Shown here in pieces: positions 21,001 through 30,067 of a stretch of 64,000 nucleotides of DNA (positions within the stretch are counted from its first letter, which is position 1; every line of letters starts with the position of its first letter). Made by a program: the position numbers and the translations under genes. The DNA comes from Paramoeba atlantica (taxonomy: Eukaryota > Discosea). Under the pieces are notes generated by a model. That model ran no database searches and had not been told where the DNA came from. It saw only the letters and a program-made list of their open reading frames with translations. Where the stretch lies: assembly GCA_977017575.1 (NCBI GenBank), contig CDRNVI010000054.1, positions 558,001 through 622,000 on the forward strand, given 5' to 3'.

Positions 21001-22735
21001 TGATACCCTGTCGCCCATAATTTTCAACTTAGTGATGGAAACTGTACTACGATACCTCAAGCAATCGTGCCCCCGGTATGGCCTTGACTACCCAGATACT
21101 CCAAGGCATTTCCTGAAAGCCTACGTTGACGACCTGACGATACTGACTAGCAGCGATACCGACATGCAGCACGCGACCAACACACTCGAAACTGCACTGA
21201 GACGAATAGGACTCTCAATCAACGTAGACAAGAGCCGTACACAGTGCATGTCCATGCGTGAAGGCAGTGAGCACCCGGGTTACATGACCAGGAAGCCGAG
21301 ACTCAGTATCGAAGGCAAAGCGATACCACATATATGTGACCGTGGAAGCACTTTTCTTGGAATGACCATAGCACCAGGAGCACAGCAAGCGAAAGAACTT
21401 TTCAAAAAGCTGGATGTCAGACTAAGAACATGGCTTCGGAATGTCGACGAGAGTGCACACAGTCTCCCCGAAAAACTTTGGATCTACAACAGAGCGATCG
21501 TATCCCGTCTGCGCTACGCCCTCACCGTTCACCCGTGTGTCACTTTCAACTTTGTATTGCGATTGCAGAAAAGAATTACGCGTCACCTTAAGAAGTGGAT
21601 CAATGCAGCATCCACGACTTGCACCGAAATTCTTTATACTGAACGAGGGTGGAACCTTAAAAGTTTATCCAAGCTGTGGTCCGAATGCTCTATCCTAGCC
21701 TTAACACAGATGCACAAGTCGCGGGACCCATCGATACAGGCGGCACTACGAGCCCGAATCAAGCAAGAAGAAGAAAAACGATCCTCTGGTTATATTCGTC
21801 CAAGCGCTGACGCCATTCAACACCTTCATGACGCGCGGAAGGCGCAACAGATAGCCCGTGATAACCATGAATCTTACGTCATAAATCAGCTTCAGAGACG
21901 GGCACCGACAGCAGCAAAATGGTGGAGCCTCCCCTCCGAGGCTGATCTCGCGAAAGAGTTCTCAGCGGCCCTGAACAACCTCAACAGTGAAAAACTTTCT
22001 CGCTTCGCAGCTTCAGTACTAACGCTTTCACCCCTACCATCCAGAACCAATCTTCGGCTTTGGGGTCTCCGGCGTGCGAGTGTAACATGTCCCATATGTA
22101 AACTCGAACCTCAAACAACAAGGCACGTGCTCTCGGGGTGCAAAGAGTCCCTTCAGCAAGGGAGATACACCCTCCGTCATGACATGTTACTTGAAGAGCT
22201 CGGAAAACACTTGCTGCGTTCGCCGTATACCGAGAGCGTACACCTAGATATCCCCGGATTTAGGAATGCCCCGGCATGGCTCGGCACCAGTGAGGACCTT
22301 CTTCGCCCCGACGGTTTGATTACACTTAAGGATGGAAGTGAGTTCATCATTGAGCTCACTGTGCCCTGGGAAGAGAACCAGTCTCAGGCGCACGAGGGCA
22401 AATCCCGTAAATATAATGCTCTCTTCCATGAACGACGCATTAATCACCCTAGGACGACCCTTGTTGTATTCGAAGTGGGAGCCCGCGGCTCGTTACTCAC
22501 ATCTTGTCGAAACCTCAACCTCCTCTTTGACGAGGACACAAAGCTTGCGGAAAAATGTCGAGAAAGTCTAATGCAGACCGCCCTTCGAGGCAGTTTCATT
22601 ATCTGGCAGAACCGTGAGTCTGCCGTTTGGACAGAAGGACGGGTATAACGTCTGTAAAAGATAGGTCTGGGCAGCGTCATATGCGCCCCCCAGGCCTATC
22701 CGCATATTCTCTGCCTTATAAAGGTATGATAAATT
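18001..22735 (+). mobile_element. Near-complete RLE non-LTR retrotransposon (family A)
   Basis: A 4.7-kb element with a 61-bp 5' leader starting ATAAAGATACAGTTTCTGTA, one long ORF (18062-22648) and a short 3' part of about 87 bp. The start contains a small hairpin (TACAG-TTT-CTGTA). The element sits sense to the LRR gene that it interrupts. The 3' junction near 22720-22735 (GATAAATTAAACTTAAC) is blurred and no clear target duplication is seen. Other pieces of the family lie at 10.5-13.4, 32.0-32.3, 39.7-40.2, 40.4-40.7 and 47.9-48.1 kb. Confidence 0.9.
18062..22648 (+). pseudogene. RT/RLE polyprotein with three HFM1-like zinc modules
   Basis: The ATG at 18062 (MSDNPTSPRN) opens a 1529-codon frame. 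It is broken once, by TAA at 20465-20467 (codon 802), and the same frame continues afterwards. Three zinc-type modules of the form CxHxC-x2-K-x2-CxHxCC are at residues about 217-240, 310-330 and 489-513; two of them end in CCKIYGPL. The RT has WRPISLTSALGKLF, motif A FDLSNAFGS, motif B HRGVLQGDTLSP and motif C AYVDDLTIL. A CCHC knuckle (CPICKLEPQTTRHVLSGC) is at about 1344. The RLE is LLRPDGLITL, FIIELTVPWEEN with a downstream lysine pair. It would nick target DNA and prime cDNA synthesis there. The RLE places it with the R2/R4/CRE/NeSL side of LINEs; the exact clade is not clear. The single stop suggests a young copy. Confidence 0.92.
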
Positions 22736-22875
22736 AAACTTAACTGACAACAGATTCAATGGAACTGTATGTTTGACGAGTCTGCCGGTGAATATGCAAA
22801 GTGTGAACCTTAGCGAAAATCGTTTTGTCGGGACACTTGATAACACACTAAAAGCATTGTCTGAGAACTGTGATT
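22733..22875 (+). pseudogene. 3' remnant of the split LRR gene
   Basis: After the retrotransposon the LRR code resumes (NRFNGTVCLTSLPVNM, SENRFVGTLD) with a short tail. It then joins sequence that lies well downstream of the stop in paralogues (GCATTGTCTGAGAACTGTG, also at 53.1 kb). Compared with the paralogues, the last LRRs and the C-cap are missing, so a deletion accompanies the insertion. Confidence 0.8.
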
Positions 22876-23507
22876 TGATTGAAGTTTTCTTACAAAAGCG
22901 TATTTTTTACTTTAACTACGTCACTTAACTTATTTAACTCCGCAGTTTCCAGCCCGAAGCCTGGAGCAGGTTTCTCAAGGACCGCCATCGAAAAATATAT
23001 TACTGTCCCAGGGCTACGCTCACAGTTGGGACTTGGCAAACGGGGGCTTTTGCCTCCAGAAGTGGGTTTCGCTCACAGTTCGGTCTTGCCTCCGGAGGGG
23101 AAGACTAGGCCATTCAATTTGCTAAATTGCAAAAAAATGAAAATGTCAAAAACACCTTCGATGATTACTCATCGAAAGTCTACAACTTACCATGAGTACT
23201 CATCGAAGGTCCCCCCTAGCCGTACGTTTTAGGCGTATTAAATTTATTTATTAACGGATAAATTAATATAAATTAAAGATCTCAAAACGAAAATATGGTA
23301 TCATAACCCTACCATGACCCCTAATGCAAAAAATAAGGCGGGGCGCCTTATTGGTGGCCAGGGGTTTTTAGGGGTATTTTTATTCATTTATCCTTTAATA
23401 AATGCTTTGTCGGTAATGAATGGTAGAATTCTTTTTGAATTGATGCGCAAAAGAATTGAAGAGCCTCTGCACAAGTAAAAAAAATAGTACTCCTCCTAAA
23501 AGGAGAT
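22876..23507. other. Intergenic, no gene
   Basis: Bases 22920-22975 resemble the region downstream of the other subfamily members (ACTCCGCAGTTTCCAG). Bases 23030-23110 repeat GTTTGCCTCCAGAAG-type phrases twice. Nothing coding is recognised. Confidence 0.5.
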
Positions 23508-23642
23508 CGCAAGGTATATACGTATGACAGAAAAGGTTTCCTGCGTCATGCACTACAAGCCATTAATGTGGCTGTACAAAAAGGCAACGCCGCTATACTA
23601 TCCTCCGCGGTAAAAGAGTGGAGGAAGGCGGGTGTCCGCTAA
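23508..23642 (+). pseudogene. C-terminal tail of a family C-like retrotransposon
   Basis: The frame ending in TAA at 23640 encodes FLRHALQAINVAVQKGNAAI, SSAVKEWRKAGVR. This parallels the end of the family C protein at 31.9 kb (FIMAIGVAIQNGNAQI, AAVQNWYRRGVR). Divergence is high, so it belongs to a related, not the same, family. Only this tail is present. Confidence 0.7.
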
Positions 23643-23745
23643 TGATGCATGTAAGAATGACATTGCAACATAGTCGACAGGCATTGCCGGAAAAAAATAG
23701 TAGTATTTTTTAAATACCCTTAATATTTTATCTAACTTACGTGTA

Positions 23746-24459
23746 ATGGATTCCCAAGCTCCATCCACGCGCCCTTCGAAAGTTCGTGCAGTGAGTGTAC
23801 CACAAGAAATGGATCTTGAGCGGCTCACCAGCAGTTTGTACACTCATCATGAGAGCTGGAGTTCAGATGTTTCCGCTTGCAAATGGAAAGGCATCAAGTG
23901 CAACTCTGAGGAGAAAGTTACAAACATAAAGTGGAACCATTAAAACCTGAGTGGATCCATGAAATTTGAGTATATTCCAATATCCGTTGAGACGCTCGAC
24001 ATTGAACACAACTATATACGTGGTGAACTTGTCCTAAGTGACCTTTTCCCTTTAGTAAATTTTACTGCTTTCTATCTAGGGGAGAACAAATTTACAGGCA
24101 ATCCGGATCTTACCAGACTTCCGAAGCTTTCTACTGCAGCGTGGATGGAAAGAAATGAATTGTCTGGTGATATATGCCTTACACAGTTGCCCATCGATCT
24201 GGCATATCTTGACGCTAGCGATAACTTGTTAACGGGAAAACTAGATTTGGGGGCACTCCCACGCACTCTTGAATCATTGTACTTGTCTGGAAACAAATTC
24301 GAAGGGATTATAGATTTATCGCTCGTACCGGAGAAGCTAGATGCCATTTCATTAGAAAACAATGAGCTCCTCGAAGGTACAATATTCGCGAGTAAACTCC
24401 ATCGGCGGTTAAGGAATCACATTGATGTATCGAATACCAAGCTTGTGATCTTAGATTAA
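23746..24459 (+). pseudogene. LRR gene with one in-frame stop
   Basis: The ATG at 23746 (MDSQAPSTRPSKVRAVSVPQ) leads into the cap and CKWKGIKC. A TAA at 23941-23943 follows KWNH and is followed in the same frame by NLSGSMKFEYIP, where paralogues read TQRDLSGTMNLIYLP. The rest is open for 166 codons with LRRs GENKFTGNPDLTRLPK, SDNLLTGKLDLGALPR and SGNKFEGIIDLSLVPE, the cap repeat NNELLEGTIF and the tail VSNTKLVILD. One nonsense change only. It lacks the KRRK patch. An ATG at 23959 could express a truncated protein without the cap. Confidence 0.82.
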
Positions 24460-24826
24460 GATAATAATTTAATACGCACTATGAATTTATGAATTCAGAT
24501 CCCTTTCATGAAATAAAGTATTAGAAAATAATTCATAAATTATGTGATTCATAAACATTTTTATGTTTTGTCCCTTAGCTCGATAGTCCCCTAGCTACAT
24601 ACCCGTATGGAAAATATGGATTTCCCGTAAATAAATTATTACTGTTAGTACTGTTTTGTGAACCCCCTTTATACGTAAAGAATTTCAAAAGTTCAGGTTG
24701 CCCCTTCAAGACCTTCTAAAAGTGTTCTTCTAAAAGTCCTGATAACGGCAGAAGTATAAGAAAGGGGATAATTACAATTCCTAGAGTTTTAGGATTGTCC
24801 TTTTAAAGTTCCAGAAAACTGTTTGC
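24460..24826. other. No gene recognised
   Basis: AT-rich intergenic stretch. Phrases like CCCTTTATACGTAAAG and CTTCTAAAAGT resemble the C-rich MITE ends seen at 62.6 kb, but no paired termini were found. Confidence 0.4.
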
Positions 24827-25419
24827 GCGGACGTCTCACGCGGAGCTAAGCTAAAGAACACCTTGTTGCCCCCTCATGTGCAACTTCTTTGTTTCTTAAA
24901 GCACGTGACGAATCCGCATTCTACATGGAAACAATCCGTCTCATTAACCGAATGGGAGGGCGTAGATTTAGATGAAGACGGAAGACCCGAATATATTGAG
25001 TTCACGAACCAACGACTAAAAGGCGAACTGAGCTGGAAGTTTCTCCTCGACACGGTCAACACTTGTATTCTTTACGGGACGGAGCTGATCGGAACGATTC
25101 CATGGAGCTCACTGCCACGGGCTCTGACTTGTCTTGAGTTACAACACTGTAAATTCTCTGGTGCTCTTACCACACGGCTGAATCAGCTTCCCGAGAGTGT
25201 CTCCACACTTAAGCTCAACGAGAACCTTTTTCAGGTCCTATAGAACTAGAGGCGTTATCTCAAAAACTCAAAGTGTTTTCCATTTCAAATAATTTATTAA
25301 CCGGGGAATTTGACCTCACTCGACTTCCCCGTACCCTTCAAACGGTTTGGGCCTCTGAGAACGGCTTTACGGGCCCTTTAGTGCTTACCTCTCTCCCACC
25401 CACGCTGGGCTCTTTAACG
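24827..25419 (+). pseudogene. Decayed LRR gene, 3' end cut by retrotransposon
   Basis: The frame is open from about 24821 without an ATG near the cap. The cap region reads VSRGAKLKNTLLPPHVQLL and then TEWEGVDL, where both conserved cysteines are replaced. LRRs follow (QHCKFSGALTTRLNQLPE). A one-base frameshift at about 25231, in the phrase LF(S)GPIELEAL, moves the rest to another frame (SNNLLTGEFDLTRLPR, SENGFTGPLVLTSLPP). The code ends abruptly at TLGSLT at 25418, where the shared retrotransposon 5' terminus begins. Loss of the start, both cysteines, the frame and the 3' end makes this a clear pseudogene. Confidence 0.85.
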
Positions 25420-25565
25420 ATAAAGATACAGTTTCTGTACCTTGTTGTACTTTTTTTCCTAGCTCATCATTTCTCTCCCGGACACAGGCATATTTCTACT
25501 ATGTCAATGCCCGATGAACATTTTTCCGATGAACATGTATCGGGAAAATAATAATGTAATTTGTA
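25420..25565 (+). mobile_element. Retrotransposon 5' terminus in LRR gene
   Basis: It begins ATAAAGATACAGTTTCTGTA and continues like the piece at 17697 (TCATCATTTCTCTCCCGG and an inverted GGCAT/ATGCC motif). Only about 140 bp remain, so it is a fragment. The host bases before it are AACG, as at 18000. Confidence 0.7.
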
Positions 25566-25582
25566 TCAGCTTGTATCAGTTT

Positions 25583-25912
25583 GTAGTAAACTTAAACCCT
25601 GTTCCGGGTTGTTGTGCCTAGAGCTACTTATTGTGCAGGGGGGGCACAATAAGTGGAAACGACCACTATTATTGTGCCCTCCCTCTAAAATATTTTACTC
25701 CCATTTTCTCGAACATAACTGTGTTTGTTCAGCAACGCACTCGTTAAATTGAACTCATTCTGCACATGAACGTGTTTGTGCACAAAAAAGGCGCCGCGAA
25801 GCGGCGCCAATTTTTTTTTACCTTTTTTTTGGGTTTTTCCAATATTTAGTTATTGTGCCTAGAGCCAGTTATTGTGCAGGGGGGGCACAATAACCCGGAA
25901 CAGGGTTTACTA
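25583..25912. mobile_element. MITE with inverted ends and GCACAATAA hairpins
   Basis: The outer ends are TAGTAAAC...CCTGTTCCGGGTT at 25585 and AACCCGGAACAGGGTTTACT at 25891-25910. Each end also carries the hairpin TTATTGTGC-AGGGGGG-GCACAATAA. A third palindrome, GGCGCCGCGAAGCGGCGCC, lies at 25791-25809. It has no coding capacity. Confidence 0.65.
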
Positions 25913-25988
25913 CAGATTGAATGTAGAGTATGTCAATACGTATTACTACGAATCTCCTACAGCATCTCATATCATTTACGCCAGCACA

Positions 25989-26717
25989 TCAAACAAAATG
26001 AAGGAGTTGAGCGTCGCTCTTCTCGAGCATCGCCTTACAAAATTGCAACCGTTTCTCCTTGTGTTCGAGTGTGAGTGGTGGTCGTCGCCGAAGAGTGCGG
26101 AGCACAACGCCTTGCTTCTTCAATGTGTCGACTAGGGTCCGTCGACTGCAAGTGAATCCTTGGCTACGGATCTCTCGCAGAAGATCGCTCCAGCTCTCTA
26201 CGCCGTAAACAAGGTCGCGATACCCCTCGTCGGCAAGCTTGAGAGCCACATCCAGGAACGCAGGGGTAGCCACCGTCGAGACACGCTCTCGGGATGCCGT
26301 TAACACGTCACCCGTAAGGGTAAAACGTTCAACCCAACGTTTTACAGTGTTCTCATGAACACCAAAGTGCTGCGCCGTAGCGGAGTACGATCCTGTGCGC
26401 TCGTATTCCGCCACCAAAAGCATGCGGTGACTCTCTTTGACGGGGGCGGGGGAAGAATACGATCTATCGCTCAGTACTCCACGGGAAGTCCTCGAGCGAG
26501 CGCGCTTTTGGGGCATTTTCTAGTAAAAAATGTAATTCCTGCGAGGGAAAAATGCGAAATGTTGTATCAAAAAATATGTACGTTAAAATCACAGGATTTT
26601 AATGCGCCTAAAACATACAACTCTATGAGAGCTATCCAATGCGCTATTATTTTCCAAAATTGGACAACTTTTACGAATTTTAGACCCCCCCCCACCTTTA
26701 GACCCGCACCCCTGTAC
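25989..26717 (-). pseudogene. Tc1/mariner fragment (transposase N-terminal half and one TIR)
   Basis: The minus strand from 26516 encodes the first 175 residues of the same transposase as at 11466-12587 (MPQKRARSRTSRGVLS onward), nearly identical, up to the first catalytic Asp region (LLHFV). The remainder and the left TIR are absent. The right TIR ends at 26715 with CTG and TA. The ATG of the next LRR gene lies one base beyond the TA, so the element landed immediately upstream of it. Confidence 0.9.
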
Positions 26718-27395
26718 ATGACGACGATATATTGTGGTATGTTTGTCCTAATTCGGCTAAGTGCAGTTGATGGGTCATCTCGGCCAAGCAAAGTACGTGG
26801 CACTGCTTTACCACAGGAGTACACATTGGCTCAATTTGTGAGTAATTTAACGGACAAGGAGTTAACATGGAGTGAGGAAACACCCGCGTGTGAGTGGAAG
26901 TACGTTGAATGCAATCCTGATAAGCAAGTCGTTTCTCTTGAGTGGAGCAACACGTTTCTTGATTCAGCGTTTTCTGACTACCCGTCCGTACAAGGGCAAG
27001 TGTTATGGGAATTTATCCCCAACACATTGCGTGTCTTTCGAGCCTGCCGGCAAGGCTTAACGGGGCCTGTGAAACTTTCCCTATTACCACCTCAGTTACG
27101 CATTTTCGTTATTAATCTAAATTTATGTGACGGAACGCTAGACCTGACTCTTTTGCCATGTGACTTAAAGAACCTTACATTGAATTCAAATAAGTTCGTC
27201 GGAGAAATTGACCTCACACGCCTCCCCGCATCACTTCAAAATTTGGACCTTCATAACAATAGGTTGCACGGAAAACTTGATCTTGCGAAACTTACTGAAG
27301 CGCTAATTGTCCTCAGACTTTCTGACAATTATTTCGATATTCCGGAATCTATTCCTGATCTTGTTGTGGTAGGTTCTCAGTCAAAATACTACTAA
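26718..27395 (+). CDS. LRR protein, mariner TIR at its start codon
   Basis: Predicted 225 residues from the ATG at 26718 (MTTIYCGMFVLIRLSAVDGS). The frame stays open upstream into mariner sequence, but that part is antisense transposase and not real coding. A short hydrophobic stretch near the start (YCGMFVLIRL) could be a weak signal anchor. The cap has RPSKVRGTALPQEYTLAQF and CEWKYVEC, with Tyr in place of the usual Gly. LRRs include SNKFVGEIDLTRLPAS and HNNRLHGKLDLAKLTE. The stop is TAA. Closest relative in the window is the damaged gene at 7083. The true start may have been altered by the insertion. Confidence 0.82.
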   Translation: MTTIYCGMFVLIRLSAVDGSSRPSKVRGTALPQEYTLAQFVSNLTDKELTWSEETPACEWKYVECNPDKQVVSLEWSNTFLDSAFSDYPSVQGQVLWEFIPNTLRVFRACRQGLTGPVKLSLLPPQLRIFVINLNLCDGTLDLTLLPCDLKNLTLNSNKFVGEIDLTRLPASLQNLDLHNNRLHGKLDLAKLTEALIVLRLSDNYFDIPESIPDLVVVGSQSKYY

Positions 27396-27738
27396 TGGAC
27401 ACATCGTGCAAGATTGGCATTTTCTATCGTTTCTGACTGCCTTGACTGCCACGAGTTTCACTGACAGACATTACTGAACAGTTTTTATAAAATAAGACAT
27501 TCTACATGTAAATTTATGTATAATTTTTTGTGTTTTTATGTATTTTATATTTTATGTATAACTTCCGCTCTACACTCGATGATTGAAAACAAGTGAAAAA
27601 AAGATTGAAAATATAGAGAGTGAAAATACTAATTATACTAATTAGTAATTAGTATAATATAGTATACTATAATAAATAATATAGTAATTAGTAATTATAC
27701 TAATTATACTAATTATACTAATTATAAAGAGTGAAAAT
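27396..27738. repeat. Foldback-family end and 9-bp microsatellite
   Basis: Bases about 27567-27626 are the reverse complement of the 3' end of the foldback family (CCGCTCTACACTCGAT with T-rich spacer), a truncated inverted copy. Bases 27628-27735 are built from ATTATACTA-type units. The rest is AT-rich with no gene. Confidence 0.6.
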
Positions 27739-30060
27739 ATAACCAGCCCCCACCCCTCCGTAGGGGTCAAGGGGCTGCCCCAGCTCTCCATCGAGGAGCT
27801 GAAGAAGGCGAGGCCGGACTTGGTCGTCCGTGTCAAGGAGCAGCACAAGTCATGTGCCTGCGACTTCTGTGGCCTCCCTTTCGTGCCAACCAGGCGGGAC
27901 AACCGCCTGTGTGAGGAGTGCGTTACTCTGCGCTCTCGGCACAGGAACGACGTTAGAGTGCGTGCCTCGACGCAAGCCTCAGGGACCCCTCCATCCCGTC
28001 CCACGTCTTCCTCTCGATCCTCCCGAGCCAACTTCACAGCCCGCAGGATCCCACGTTCTTCTTCCTCTCGGGGCAGATCCCGGAGCTTTGACTACGGTCG
28101 CCCCCACCCCCATCTTGAGGAAAGCTGCCAACGTTTCCTTCGCTCCCCTCCCCACCTCCGACAGTCGGAGCACGTCATACGTCCGCATCTCGACGCCTGG
28201 CCTGGCGACCGCCCCCCGATCACGTCGGACGCGATGGACAGCGACGCCCCCGCCCCGTCGGAGCGTTCGTTGAAACTCCCCACGCTAGGGCAACAGTTCA
28301 AGGCGATGGACGCTGTGCGCTTCAAACTCCTCCCCTCCCCTTCTAGCTCGGGGCTCCCTCTAGCCCAAACTGGAAGATGCTCTGTCTCTCTGCGTCTCCT
28401 CTCGACCCTACACTCGAAGCACGAGAGGATCTCCCTTGAGGAAATGGAGGCCCGGGCACACCGTGAGCTGACCCTGGAGGCTGTCAGTGGTCTGCACGCG
28501 GCCCAGAAAGCCATCGAGGATCGCTTTCTACTGATCAATGCGGGCCATTTGGTCTGCATCGAATGTGGGGTAGCCCAACCCCACCATGTAGCTCTACAGG
28601 CGCGCCTAGTAAAGGTGCACGGTCCCAAGCGTCTAAGGAAAGCTTCTATTGCCCTGTTAAAGGAGCATGCCCCTGAAGCCCTCCGGATCAAAACAGAGCG
28701 GTACGCCTCCATGCTGGCGTACTATGAGGGGTTCTGCGCTGAGGAAGCCCGCCTGCGCATGGCCCAGGTCAACACAGTGGCTAAAGGACCTCCATGGCTC
28801 GTGCCCCCCCTACGCTCCTTCCCTCTCCCCATTCCCAACTCCCCTCCTCCCCCCTCTCCTTTCCCCCCATCTCTACCGGCGGACAGGTCGGGCGCGTACC
28901 CGATACAGGCGAGAGCACCCTGTGGGGATGTCCCGGATAAACCATACGAGCCGATAGGGGAAGAGGTCCTCAAAATCCTCCTCGACATTGGCCCCGAGCG
29001 CTTGGGTCATATAGTCATCCCCTGCCCGCCCGAACGCTCGTTTCAAGCTACAATCAGCATTGTGGGCAACACTTTAGGGGTCCCCGGAGAGAGCCTGCTG
29101 CTGAAGGACATTTCCAGCGAAGCCACCCCCATCACCGACTCTGAAGGGCTGGACAGAGCGCAAAGAGTCGCGGTCAGCCTCTCCCTTCCCCCCTTTCCCC
29201 CAGGGCCTAGCGATGGGGCCACAGTCAGGGTGTATGACGGGACACACCACGGCATGATCTCCGCCCCAGGGGTGAGTGCGGCGCACGACATCCCCGCCGG
29301 TCTGAACGAGGTCTTGGGTATCCCCCGGATCATGACCGGTGCCTGGGAGCCCCGCAAATACGAAGAAGGGCTCCTTTGATGTTTCCTTCCCACAGAAACC
29401 CTGGTAAGCGAAACGGGCTGGACCACCCGTGTTGTTCAATGCAACCTCCGCAGAGGCTGTATCGAGGCAAACCCAGGTCCTCGTTCTAAGACGTGGCAGG
29501 CCCGGAGGGAGACCCAAAATGTCCTTACCCCCGGCGCTACAACCCCTACCCCGGGTGGGGAAGGTACTATTATGGAGGGAATCGCGGCCTCTACATCTCC
29601 TCGTAGGCCCTCCCGTCAGGAATGCGAGTGCCCCACCTCTCCTCCGCCGCCTTACCCCCATCTAGCTGGGACGGACCCTCCCTACAAGGCCCCCAGTGTC
29701 ACGCCCCCCAATACCCAAGGCGCGGTGACGGAGCCGGGTGACATCACGCCCTCCCCGGACAGCCTGGCACAGCTCCTTGAAAGGGGCTCGCTGCGTACCC
29801 TATACGCAGTTCAATGCCCTGCCTGGAAGGACTACACTAAGTCTGTGTGTAGCAACTTCCTGGGGAAGTCGTATGAAGGCAAAATTAAGATCGCCTGGGA
29901 TCTACTCCTCGGGGTTAAACGGTTTCTGTTTTTCCCCGAGGACAAAGTGTCCCAAAGGCAGCTGGCTAGGGAGCTTCGCAAACGGGATCACCTCGAGGGG
30001 TCGGAAACCATAGCTCCGATCCCCCTCCCCACCAACAGCTGTCCTAATCAACTCCCTCCC
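27739..30060 (+). pseudogene. Family C polyprotein, N-terminal part
   Basis: The frame is open from the element start to TGA at 29377-29379, then continues in the same frame to about 30060. It encodes a CxxC-x14-CxxC zinc module (CDFCGLPFVP to CEEC), a basic Ser/Arg/Pro-rich stretch, a C2H2-like finger (CIECGVAQPHH, KVHG), then a linker and the pre-RT region QCPAWKDYTKSVCSNF and FFPEDKVSQRQL. The TGA falls between EEGLL and CFLPTETLV. Near 30010-30060 about 390 bp present in the copy at 14.3-15.1 kb are missing, which removes the RT entry segment and changes frame. Nucleic-acid binding is the likely role of the zinc modules. Confidence 0.82.
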
Positions 30061-30067
30061 CCCCACG

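Noticed and set aside
26355-26717. N-terminal extension of the LRR gene at 26718
   Set aside because: The frame is open, but the sequence is antisense mariner transposase plus TIR; the LRR part starts at the ATG after the TA.
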